From: Flagellimonas aequoris
GTDB taxonomy: Bacteria > Bacteroidota > Bacteroidia > Flavobacteriales > Flavobacteriaceae
Length of the DNA stretch: 64,000 bases
Assembly (NCBI RefSeq): GCF_003584165.1
Contig: NZ_QXFJ01000030.1
Location: forward strand, 846,222 to 910,221
Direction of reading: 5' to 3'
Shown here: positions 7,936 to 15,334 of the stretch, in pieces
Layout: every line of letters begins with the position of its first letter
Numbering within the stretch: position 1 is the stretch's first letter
Position numbers and translations under genes: made by a program
The notes under the pieces: generated by a model
Told to the model about the DNA's origin: nothing
The model's input: the letters and a program-made list of their open reading frames with translations, nothing else
Database searches by the model: none

Positions 7936-8700
7936 ATGGCCATATGCAAACTATGTCTGAAAGATAGGCAACTTAGGCAATCACATATCATTCCTGAATT
8001 TATGTATTCTGGAATTTACGATAAAAACCCTAAACGCTTTTATGAAATAAGAATTGATGATAATGAAGCTAAAAGTAGAATTCAGCAAAAGGGCCAGCGA
8101 GAGAATTTACTCTGTGGAGAATGTGAATCTAAACTTAGTTTATATGAAAAGTATGCCGATGAAAATCTTTATGGCAAAAATCAACAAGGGGAGGCTCGAT
8201 TGATTAATCAATCAATGGACAGAGAGAGAAAAGTATTTTTATACGAATTTGAAGCATTTGATTATGACCGGATGAAACTCTTTTTGGATTCGTTATTATG
8301 GAGACTTTTGGTTTCCGAAACAATTTACACACCAGATTATGGCGAAGAAATCAAAGAACAACTTAGAAATTCAATTTATACCGAAACACCGTTGGACCCA
8401 GCTGAATTTCCGTGTTTGGTTCATTCTATCATGACAGCTCCGGGAAAGATGTTGAAAGGATTCATTTTATCCCCCTTAGAGAGGAAATACCAAAATCGAA
8501 CAATTTTGAGTGTTCTTATTGATGGCTTTGAATTCAATTTTTACATGACGGACAATTTACCTGAAGATGAAATCATTCCATTTCTTCAGAGAAACGGGGA
8601 GTTAAAGGTATTGGGTAGGTTGATTTATGATATGCCAGAATTAGTTGAAATTGTTAAGCAGAGAATGGATCACCTGAGAGAAAGGTTACATGAAAAATAG
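7936..8700 (+). CDS. HNH-like zinc-binding protein
   Basis: The N-terminus has CKLC (residues 5-8), SHIIPEF (residues 16-22) and LCGECE (about 59-64). The paired CxxC motifs around a SHIIP histidine are the pattern of HNH-endonuclease-like zinc domains. The last N-H part of a canonical HNH motif is not visible, so nuclease activity is uncertain. The other 190 residues are a mixed alpha/beta region with no motif known to me. The gene lies 17 bases after the protease and 12 bases before the next gene, probably in one operon. Proteins of this layout are often found as single cargo genes of bacterial islands. Confidence 0.6.
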   Translation: MAICKLCLKDRQLRQSHIIPEFMYSGIYDKNPKRFYEIRIDDNEAKSRIQQKGQRENLLCGECESKLSLYEKYADENLYGKNQQGEARLINQSMDRERKVFLYEFEAFDYDRMKLFLDSLLWRLLVSETIYTPDYGEEIKEQLRNSIYTETPLDPAEFPCLVHSIMTAPGKMLKGFILSPLERKYQNRTILSVLIDGFEFNFYMTDNLPEDEIIPFLQRNGELKVLGRLIYDMPELVEIVKQRMDHLRERLHEK

Positions 8701-8712
8701 AATTTACCAATT

Positions 8713-9129
8713 ATGAATAATGAAATAAATAAAAAGAAGAGAAAGTATACGAATTTGATAAAAACCGAAATGATGCGAGGAGGTGGGCTTAAATTCAGTT
8801 TTTTTCAACTTGAAGTTTTTAAGGTTTTATTGACAGAGTTTGGCTATAATTATATCATGATAGGTGGCAAGGGTAAGTATTTAAAATCTGCGCCAGAAGG
8901 TTATGAAATAGTTCGTTTTCACAAACTTCAGGATAGTTTTACGGACTACTTGAGGTATCATTTTGATCGGTCCAGTATTCCTGAAGGGATTTCATATGAA
9001 GACTTCTTGAACAAATATTACCAATCTAGGCCTATTAATCAGCATTATGCAAAATCTTTTTTTCAAGCAGAGAACAAACTGGACGAAAATGATTTTATCT
9101 TAGAAAATGAATTTTTAAAGTTCAAGTGA
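8713..9129 (+). CDS. Hypothetical protein, third gene of the protease cassette
   Basis: I do not recognise this 138-residue protein. It starts with a very basic helix (NKKKRKYTNLIK), has a glycine-rich turn (MRGGGLKF) and is otherwise soluble and rich in aromatic residues (FSFFQLEVFKVLL, YNYIMIGG). It has no signal peptide, membrane segment or cysteine motif. It follows the HNH-like gene after 12 bases and is the last of the three co-directional genes. The basic N-terminus might bind nucleic acid, but nothing more can be said. Confidence 0.55.
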   Translation: MNNEINKKKRKYTNLIKTEMMRGGGLKFSFFQLEVFKVLLTEFGYNYIMIGGKGKYLKSAPEGYEIVRFHKLQDSFTDYLRYHFDRSSIPEGISYEDFLNKYYQSRPINQHYAKSFFQAENKLDENDFILENEFLKFK

Positions 9130-9227
9130 TGAAAGTCTAATAGTGAATCTAGATGGACATAGAAATGCAGCGTCTCTATTGAAAAGTCTACGCTTTTTAG
9201 TTCCAAACTCAAAAAAAAATCCAATTA

Positions 9228-9365
9228 TCACATTATAATGTGATTTTTATCCCTATTCACTCTTTCTATCACATATTTCACTCTATTATCTCATTATAAT
9301 GTGATTTTTGTTGTAAGTATTGAATTTTATAACTATTTTTACACCTAAATCACATTATAGTGTCA
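9228..9365 (+). promoter_or_regulatory. Three palindromic operators in front of hipB
   Basis: Three 16-base near-identical palindromes precede the HipB-like gene: TCACATTATAATGTGA (9228-9243), TCTCATTATAATGTGA (9289-9304) and TCACATTATAGTGTCA (9350-9365). The third overlaps the GTG start codon (9360-9362). A weaker fourth match, TCACATATTTCA, begins near 9269. Multiple operators that overlap the start are typical of HipB autoregulation. The spacings between sites 1 and 2 and between 2 and 3 are both 61 bases, about six helical turns, which would put them on the same face of the DNA. Confidence 0.8.
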
Positions 9366-9566
9366 AAAAAGAAGATAGGCAAGAGCATTAAAGCACGTAG
9401 AAAAGCGCTACGGGTAACCCAACAACAATTGGCCCAACTCGCCGATGTAAGCGTTAATACACTCTATAAAATTGAGCGTGGCCAGGCAAACCCTACCCTT
9501 GAAACCTTGGATGGAATTGCGGATGTATTGGGAATGGAGGTATGCTTAAAAGTAAAGAAACTCTAG
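9360..9566 (+). CDS. hipB: HipB-like antitoxin / repressor (XRE family)
   Basis: The 68-residue product is little more than a helix-turn-helix: KARRKALRVTQQQLAQLADV, then SVNTLYKIERGQANPTLETL, the classical XRE/HipB fold. In hip systems the protein represses its own operon and, in some, contacts the toxin kinase. The start is GTG, which lies inside the third palindromic operator, so repressor bound there would block both transcription and initiation. The next gene begins 9 bases after the stop. It is followed by two proteins that together make a HipA-like kinase. Confidence 0.9.
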   Translation: MSKKKIGKSIKARRKALRVTQQQLAQLADVSVNTLYKIERGQANPTLETLDGIADVLGMEVCLKVKKL

Positions 9567-9575
9567 ATCGATTGA

Positions 9576-9908
9576 ATGAGGCGGGCCAAGATATTATTTA
9601 AGGGAGAAGAAGCGGGCATACTTACCCAGTATGACGATGGAAGCTTTTCGTATCGCTACCATGACCAATGGCTTGGCGATTCGGGAAAGCCGTCCATAAG
9701 CCTAACGTTGCCCAAAACCGATCAGGAGTACCGTTCGGAACATCTGTTCCCATTTTTTTATAATATGCTTCCAGAGGGAACAAACAAACAGGTAGTGTGC
9801 AGACATATGAAGATAGACCAAAACGATTACTTTGGCCTGTTGCTGACAACGGCACGTTATGATACGATCGGTGCCATAACCGTAAAGAAAATTGAGCAAC
9901 CGATATGA
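9576..9908 (+). CDS. hipS: HipS-like protein (HipA N-subdomain 1 alone)
   Basis: The 110-residue protein corresponds to the N-terminal subdomain of HipA kinases: AKILFKGEEAGILTQ, then SISLTLPKTDQEYRSEHLFPFFYNMLPEG, which is the usual HipA N-terminus core, and DYFGLLLTTARYDTIGAITV. In single-chain HipA this part is fused to the kinase. Here it ends with its own stop, and the kinase starts in an ATGA overlap (9905-9908). In the tripartite HipBST system of E. coli O127:H6 the equivalent small protein, HipS, is the antitoxin. I infer the same role here. Confidence 0.8.
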   Translation: MRRAKILFKGEEAGILTQYDDGSFSYRYHDQWLGDSGKPSISLTLPKTDQEYRSEHLFPFFYNMLPEGTNKQVVCRHMKIDQNDYFGLLLTTARYDTIGAITVKKIEQPI

Positions 9909-10891
9909 GCTTACCGATGATAAAATATTGTCCCGGCACTTTGGCAGAGGGGTATGAGACCTATAGCACGACCTGCTTGAGAAGGGTATTTGATGGCAGA
10001 AAGGTAAACCATATATTGCCTTACGATTCCCCGGCCAGCAACGAAGCTACGGATGAACTCTTTGTTGAGAACCGAAAAAGGATTTCGATTTCCGGGGTAC
10101 AGGAAAAATTTTCCGTCCTTTTGGAGAAAAATAAACTTCGGCTTATTAACGAAGGGGAGCAAGGGACCTATATATTAAAACCAATTCCCGGTGCGGGTAA
10201 AAATCCTGACCAGATGCCCGCCAATGAGCATTTGACGATGCAGATCGCACGACAGGTATTCGATATCGAGACCGCCGAAAATGCGCTCATATTTTTTAAG
10301 GATGGCACACCAGCCTACATTACCAAGCGATTTGATGTAAAGAAAGGCGGTGGGAAACTTGCCAAAGAGGATTTTGCTTCCCTGGCGGGAAGAACTCCCC
10401 AGACCCATGGGGAACACTATAAATATTCGGGCAGTTATCTTGAGTTGTTCGAACTTATGAAAAAGTACCTGCCTGCCTATCAATTGGAGGCACCGAAACT
10501 TTTCCGACTACTCGTCTTCAATTATCTTTTTTCCAATGGGGATGCCCATTTTAAAAATTTCTCGTTATTGGAAACAGAATTGGGAGATTTCAGGTTAAGT
10601 CCTGCCTATGACCTGCTCAATACACGAATGCATATAGAAGATTCCGATTTTGCGTTAGATGACGGCCTGTTACCTAAGAACTTGTCCAAAGGCAAGGTTA
10701 TGCAACAATTTCTTTCGCTTGCCGAACATGCAAAAATTGGCCAAGGCCAATTGGATGGGGTTTTGGAGAAATTGCTGTCGAATTCTGAAGAGGTCGAAAA
10801 ACTAATAGACGCTTCCTATCTAAGCGATACGTCCAAACGAAATTATTTACAATCGTATCAAACAAGGCTTAAAAAACTAAATCGAAAGTAA
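9905..10891 (+). CDS. hipT: HipT-like serine/threonine kinase toxin
   Basis: The 328-residue protein is the kinase part of a HipA-family toxin. The Gly-rich loop reads RISISGVQEKF, with serines S61 and S63 in an SIS motif. The catalytic loop is NGDAHFKN (D213) and the metal-binding aspartate is in YDLLNT (D236). HipA-type kinases phosphorylate aminoacyl-tRNA synthetases and stop growth. HipT of the HipBST system carries the same SIS autophosphorylation motif, which supports naming this locus HipBST-like. All key residues are intact, so the toxin should be active unless held by its partners. It overlaps hipS by 4 bases. Confidence 0.85.
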   Translation: MSLPMIKYCPGTLAEGYETYSTTCLRRVFDGRKVNHILPYDSPASNEATDELFVENRKRISISGVQEKFSVLLEKNKLRLINEGEQGTYILKPIPGAGKNPDQMPANEHLTMQIARQVFDIETAENALIFFKDGTPAYITKRFDVKKGGGKLAKEDFASLAGRTPQTHGEHYKYSGSYLELFELMKKYLPAYQLEAPKLFRLLVFNYLFSNGDAHFKNFSLLETELGDFRLSPAYDLLNTRMHIEDSDFALDDGLLPKNLSKGKVMQQFLSLAEHAKIGQGQLDGVLEKLLSNSEEVEKLIDASYLSDTSKRNYLQSYQTRLKKLNRK

Positions 10892-10971
10892 TAGGTATAA
10901 ATTCCAACGAATACATCTCCTGCTTGAAAAAATACGCATATTGCAACTTTACCATTAATCACATCGCCAAT

Positions 10972-11178
10972 ATGAAAAACCTGAACAACTTTACATTCTC
11001 TGATGTCAAGGCCATATACGATTTTCTTGAATTGAGAAAAGACATTGTCTCCAAAAACCCCGAACATTTTGAAAAGGGAGAAGTTCACGCAATTATCTCC
11101 AAACAAAAATTTGTTTGGCAGCAACTCCATTCTAGAATGAATGAAATAGAAGAATTAAAATCCTATGAAAATGAATGA
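10972..11178 (+). CDS. Small hypothetical protein
   Basis: The 68-residue product from ATG 10972 is mostly helical and charged (MKNLNNFTFSDVKAIYDFLE). I do not recognise it. The frame is open upstream to a TTG at 10924, but the ATG gives a cleaner start. It overlaps the next gene by 14 bases (11165-11178), so the two are probably translated together. No membrane segment or cysteine motif is present. Together they lie just behind the hip locus. Confidence 0.5.
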   Translation: MKNLNNFTFSDVKAIYDFLELRKDIVSKNPEHFEKGEVHAIISKQKFVWQQLHSRMNEIEELKSYENE

Positions 11179-11488
11179 GATGTACACTATTTATGTCCAC
11201 TTTCCATGTGCTGAAGATTATATGGATAAGGCCGTGCAACTTGAGATTCAGATGCCCTTTGTGCCTAGAATCGGAGATTGCCTCTTTATTGACCCTCAAG
11301 ATTATAAACATTTAGAGAGAAAGGTAGAGCAAACCGAAACCTTGAAAAAAAGATACAAGAGATGGATTTATGGCGGGCAGCGATGTTCTTTTGATGATGC
11401 CTCCATTGTTATCGCAGTGGTCTGGAATAACAACGATAGCACTATTCACATTGAATTGGGAGAAAATATAGATGAAGAAAGGGATTAA
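11165..11488 (+). CDS. Hypothetical protein
   Basis: The 107-residue protein has a beta-rich N-terminal half (MYTIYVHFP, VQLEIQMPFVPRIGDCLFIDP), a basic middle (KKRYKRWIYGG) and a second beta stretch (ASIVIAVVWNN). The PRIGD-x-LFIDP element resembles small beta-barrel proteins with an SH3-like fold, but I cannot assign a family. It overlaps the gene upstream by 14 bases. Confidence 0.5.
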   Translation: MKMNEMYTIYVHFPCAEDYMDKAVQLEIQMPFVPRIGDCLFIDPQDYKHLERKVEQTETLKKRYKRWIYGGQRCSFDDASIVIAVVWNNNDSTIHIELGENIDEERD

Positions 11489-11520
11489 ATATCGAATGTA
11501 CAGAAGTTCCTTTATTAGAT

Positions 11521-11724
11521 TCACACCAAAATCGGGTTAACCCTCCCCGATTCCAAATTCACGAATGCCCCGTGTTTCTGAATTTGCTTATGGTACAACA
11601 ACCGAAACAGACAATCGGCCGCATGGGCAACCAAAACATCATCGATAAACAACGATTGCTCGTTCAGCTTGTCGGAATAGGCACATCCCCTACCCTGCAA
11701 ATTGGGCGTGTCATGCGCATCCAA
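11521..11724 (-). pseudogene. Open reading frame fragment of unknown origin
   Basis: This minus-strand frame of 67 codons (DAHDTPNLQGRGCAYSDKLNEQ and so on, ending GRVNPILV) has the amino-acid balance of a real protein, but no start with a plausible leader and no family that I recognise. The frame continues upstream without a stop for a few codons. It may be the C-terminal end of a larger gene cut off at its 5' side. Confidence 0.3.
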
Positions 11725-11737
11725 ATCAGGAAAAAAA

Positions 11738-11851
11738 TCACTTCATATCTATAAAGTAAATCCTGAATTGAATCTTTATTTTGAAGTAATAGACTACGCT
11801 GATTTAATTGACTTCGCCGAAAAGCGGCATGAGGTTTTTTCCAAGCATTAG
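11738..11851 (+). pseudogene. C-terminal fragment of an unknown gene
   Basis: A clean coding-like tail of 37 codons runs to the TAG at 11849-11851 (HIYKVNPELNLYFEVIDYADLI, ending EVFSKH) but has no start codon. It is likely the remainder of a truncated gene; the reading frame breaks off near 11737. Its end lies 28 bases before the end of the RadC-family gene on the other strand. Confidence 0.35.
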
Positions 11852-11879
11852 GAATTCATACAATGTAAAGCCCACCCAT

Positions 11880-12329
11880 TCACAAAATCCCATTATCTGC
11901 AAAACTGTAGTACCCACCATCTGGCGCTAGAATAATGTGATCCAAAACTTGCACGTCGAAGAGTTTGGCGGCATCCCGTATCTTTTTGGTCAAATTACGG
12001 TCGGCTTCGCTGGCCTTTAGTTTTCCGCTAGGGTGATTGTGACATAATATTATTCCCACGGAGACGGTCTTAAGTATGACAGCGAACAAAATTCGCAGGT
12101 CGACCAAAGTCCCCGTAATGCCTCCTTTGGATACCTCATAAATACCCTTTACTTTGTTGCCATTGTTCAAAAGTACCACTTTAAAGGATTCATGCAGCGC
12201 AATGGTGTCTTGATCCCAATGGGCAGAAAGTAGTTGAGCAGCATCCTCGGACGAATTGATTTTGCGCCAATATTTGGCTTGGATTTTACCTTGGTAACTG
12301 ACCTTGATTTCGTTTGCCTGAAGCTGCAT
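11880..12329 (-). CDS. RadC-family JAB/MPN-domain protein
   Basis: The 149-residue protein carries the JAMM-like metal motif of RadC proteins: the E in the first part and HNHPSG (about residues 98-103) followed by KASEADRNLTKKI and LDHIILAPDGGYYSFAD. The RadC/JAB fold binds zinc; RadC was once linked to DNA repair, but its function is unresolved. It is shorter than chromosomal RadC (about 220 residues) because the N-terminal helix-hairpin-helix part is missing, which is the usual form on conjugative elements and islands. It stands alone here, with a hairpin behind it at 12440-12462. Confidence 0.9.
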   Translation of the reverse strand: MQLQANEIKVSYQGKIQAKYWRKINSSEDAAQLLSAHWDQDTIALHESFKVVLLNNGNKVKGIYEVSKGGITGTLVDLRILFAVILKTVSVGIILCHNHPSGKLKASEADRNLTKKIRDAAKLFDVQVLDHIILAPDGGYYSFADNGIL

Positions 12330-12439
12330 TTTGACCTCTCCTTGTTAGTTGTTTTCTACCTTCAAGATACACCCATACCCGTTGGAATCCACGGAAAAAC
12401 AGGCGAAAATCCACCCTTTTCTTCTTTCCCCCTATCCAC

Positions 12440-12462
12440 AAAAAAAGCGCCCGATAGGGCGC
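12440..12462 (-). terminator. GC hairpin with T-run on the minus strand
   Basis: GCGCCC (12447-12452) and GGGCGC (12457-12462) form a 6-bp stem with a GATA loop. On the minus strand it is followed by a run of seven T residues. It would stop leftward transcription ahead of the RadC-family gene. The rest of 12330-12738 holds no gene and no further structure that I can define. Confidence 0.55.
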
Positions 12463-12738
12463 AAGATTACTAGTAATAATAACATCTACTTTTTTAACGA
12501 AAATAAACCTAGGATGATTTCTATCGTAGGAGTCAAAATTTAAGATTGCATGGCATATTAAGAGCATTATTTCTCAAATAAGACGAATAATTAAGAATCA
12601 TCGGATTTTAAGGTTTATTTGGTAAGATGGGTAAGATGCACCAACTAGGTAATAAGTTTTTCACAACGCTTATATGTACGATAATTCCGCACAATAATGA
12701 TATATTTACAACTTAACCCACTAACCAACAATACCAAA

Positions 12739-13758
12739 ATGGAAATAAAAAATATCTTTCTTCATCATATTGATGTAGCAAATAGCTTAATTACAGAAAT
12801 AAAAGTAATAGAAGATTCAGCAAACTTAAACACCTATATCGAATCCTTGGTTAAAGACATCCTCGATAATCCCAATAGACGGTTTTATAATTGGAAAGAT
12901 GGGGATACCGAAGTTAAAAATTCACTTGATCCCTTAAAGGAAATTGGAAATGAGAGTGAAAAATATGCCCTGAACAATGCAAAGAGACTGCTCGAAAAAG
13001 AAAGTAAAGCGCAAGAACAAGTCAATAAAATGAATGTTGAAATGCAAAAGGGTAGCTTACTTCATCTTTCTATTGAAAGCGATGGAACTCACAAAACGAT
13101 TATTTGCAAAGTTGAGCACGATGAAGTAATGAATGAGGTAAATTTTGAATATATAAGAGGCCTTAATACAAGAAAAAAATTATTTAAAGCAATCTTAATC
13201 TATTACAACTCAAATGGTCAAATAGAGCATAATTATGTACACGATAAAAATTCCTCTAAATATTGGTGGGATGATTTTTTGGAGTTAGAGCCAATAATTA
13301 CGGATGATGACAATACTGAAAATTCACTGAATGAAATAGATAAATGTTTGACGAGATATCGGAAGAAATATTATGTGGATTACTTGATTTTGAGAAATTC
13401 ATTTCTAGGTCATTTTAGAAATAGGGATACACTTAATTTTTCCGATTTGGTAAACGATGTTTTTAAAAACTACACTCCACTGAACAAACAATTCCCAAAA
13501 GACAGACTTTTAGCCTCAATTAATAAATTGCCTGAAAAGAACCTGTTCGACACCACATTTAATATCGCAAAAAACAAAATCAATAAACGAAAAAAAACGA
13601 GTATTAGACTTGCAAGTAATCTATTTCTCAATATTGATGATTTTGTGGAAAATTTAAAAAACCTGATCGACTTGGAGCAAAAGAACGGAAATAAGTACGT
13701 TCGTATTAAGTCCGAGGATGGATATGATAAATTGGAAGATTTATTGAATAAATTATGA
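12739..13758 (+). CDS. Hypothetical protein, first gene of a two-gene operon
   Basis: The 339-residue protein is soluble, lysine- and asparagine-rich and not one I can name. It begins MEIKNIFLHHIDVANSLITEI and has a long helical stretch with heptad-like spacing (residues 70-100). A central beta region (LLHLSIESDG, FKAILIYYN) and a final part (IRLASNLFLNIDDFVENL) in layout recall the 37-kDa nucleoid-associated protein family, but the similarity is too weak to claim. I start it at ATG 12739 rather than 12697 because the extra 14 residues look unconserved. It overlaps the next gene by 4 bases. A sensor role in a defence pair is my inference. Confidence 0.5.
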   Translation: MEIKNIFLHHIDVANSLITEIKVIEDSANLNTYIESLVKDILDNPNRRFYNWKDGDTEVKNSLDPLKEIGNESEKYALNNAKRLLEKESKAQEQVNKMNVEMQKGSLLHLSIESDGTHKTIICKVEHDEVMNEVNFEYIRGLNTRKKLFKAILIYYNSNGQIEHNYVHDKNSSKYWWDDFLELEPIITDDDNTENSLNEIDKCLTRYRKKYYVDYLILRNSFLGHFRNRDTLNFSDLVNDVFKNYTPLNKQFPKDRLLASINKLPEKNLFDTTFNIAKNKINKRKKTSIRLASNLFLNIDDFVENLKNLIDLEQKNGNKYVRIKSEDGYDKLEDLLNKL

Positions 13759-15152
13759 TTGATGCTGTTTACAAATTGTTTGATATAAAGAAGGACATCC
13801 ATTTGATTGACAATTTCATTTCCTATGAGAGGGAATTTTTATCAGAGGTCAATCTAAATGAGAATAGTAAGTTTGATTTAGCTAAGTATAATGAGTTTAA
13901 TGGCGAAATTACCAAATTTGGCTATGACTGGACTTTTGAGATTGAGGAACTTAATTACTCAATAAGTCAAAACAGTTATTCGGAAATTGACTTTTTGGAT
14001 TTTATTGATGGAGAAGAAATTACAGTAGTTCTGAAAATTTTCAAAAATAGTAGTCAAATTGTCATTTTTAATGAGGATAAATTCAATGAATTCCTTTCCT
14101 CTGAAAACTTAATAAATATTCTCAAACACTTTAACACTAGACAAGAAGGCATCGTTTTTTACAAATCGGATAATAAATTTACTTGCGCCAATCATTTTTT
14201 AGGATTTAATGAGACATTAAAAAATACATCGAGAATTAATTTTGACCTGAGTGCTCAATGTAATTTTACTAACTATTCAGAATTTAAGTATTCTCCGGAA
14301 GACTTCAATTTATTTGGAAATCCCTTGGATGATAAAATTCTGCTTCTCATGGACAAGCTAAGGTTTGTTTTCCTAATAGTCTACATTTTTGATAGCACGG
14401 AGATTTCGGATAACTCCATGAAAATTAAAATAAGTGGTTTCAAAACATTCAGGTATAGCTTGAATTTTTCAAGCTTGGATATTAGTTCACTAAAGATTTA
14501 TCAAAGGATTTACGATTGGATATACTCCGAAAAAAACAAGATAGAAGATAAATTAGGTATAGCGAGAAATATTCTTTCTATGTATTTGGTTGATAAGGAT
14601 TTAAATATTGAAAATGACGTTCTTGCCTCTATTCTTTCAGCAAATAACACCTATATCAAGGGAAACATAGGTAAATATGTAGATATAAGAAACAAAGTGC
14701 ACAACCAATTAGAGTATGTTTCTGAAAGGGTTAATAAATCGTTAGAAGGGTTCTTTAATAATTTTCAAAAATCAATATTTGTTTTTATTTCATTCTATCT
14801 GTCAGTCTTTGTTTTCAAGACTTATAGGCAGCCTGACTTGAGTTCCGTTTTCAATAAAGAGACAACCTTAATGGCTCTAGGCCTTTTGGTAATTTCTTTT
14901 ATATTCATGATATTCTCGAACTGGGTCCTAAATTTAGAAGAAAATAGGATCGGCAAAAAGTATGAGGATATAAAGAAAAGAGCTTTAGACTTGTTGGTAA
15001 AGGATGACGTTGATAAGCTTCTGGATAATGACAGAGAATTCAAAGCAGAACTAATATTTCTAAACAAACGTAGATGGCTTTATATATTTCTTTGGGGCCT
15101 TACTTTGCTTGTTTTTATTATCGTTCTTTGTTTTACTTCAGATTTTATATAA
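13755..15152 (+). CDS. Membrane protein with large cytoplasmic N-terminal part, second gene of the operon
   Basis: The 465-residue protein has about 330 soluble residues, rich in Asn, Asp and Phe, and then three hydrophobic segments near the C-terminus: FQKSIFVFISFYLSVFVF (about residues 336-353), LMALGLLVISFIFMIFSNWV and WLYIFLWGLTLLVFIIVL at the very end. A charged 45-residue helix lies between the second and third. There is no signal peptide. It overlaps the gene before it by ATGA (13755-13758). A soluble partner gene followed by a terminal transmembrane cluster is a common plan for abortive-infection effectors, which is why I flag it. I do not recognise the family. Confidence 0.55.
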   Translation: MIDAVYKLFDIKKDIHLIDNFISYEREFLSEVNLNENSKFDLAKYNEFNGEITKFGYDWTFEIEELNYSISQNSYSEIDFLDFIDGEEITVVLKIFKNSSQIVIFNEDKFNEFLSSENLINILKHFNTRQEGIVFYKSDNKFTCANHFLGFNETLKNTSRINFDLSAQCNFTNYSEFKYSPEDFNLFGNPLDDKILLLMDKLRFVFLIVYIFDSTEISDNSMKIKISGFKTFRYSLNFSSLDISSLKIYQRIYDWIYSEKNKIEDKLGIARNILSMYLVDKDLNIENDVLASILSANNTYIKGNIGKYVDIRNKVHNQLEYVSERVNKSLEGFFNNFQKSIFVFISFYLSVFVFKTYRQPDLSSVFNKETTLMALGLLVISFIFMIFSNWVLNLEENRIGKKYEDIKKRALDLLVKDDVDKLLDNDREFKAELIFLNKRRWLYIFLWGLTLLVFIIVLCFTSDFI

Positions 15153-15334
15153 AGATAATTCTCTATCCCTTTGTCGGTCATTTTGCACGCGTTAGGGATA
15201 GCAGCGACATCGACCGCAGTGGCCTCCTTAGGGTTCGTTGCCTTGAAAAGCGACAGCGGAGCTCTTTCAAGGCTTACAAAACCTTGGGGTCCGCAAGGGC
15301 GATATAGCGGATAGCCCGGCCAACGCCCAAAAAC

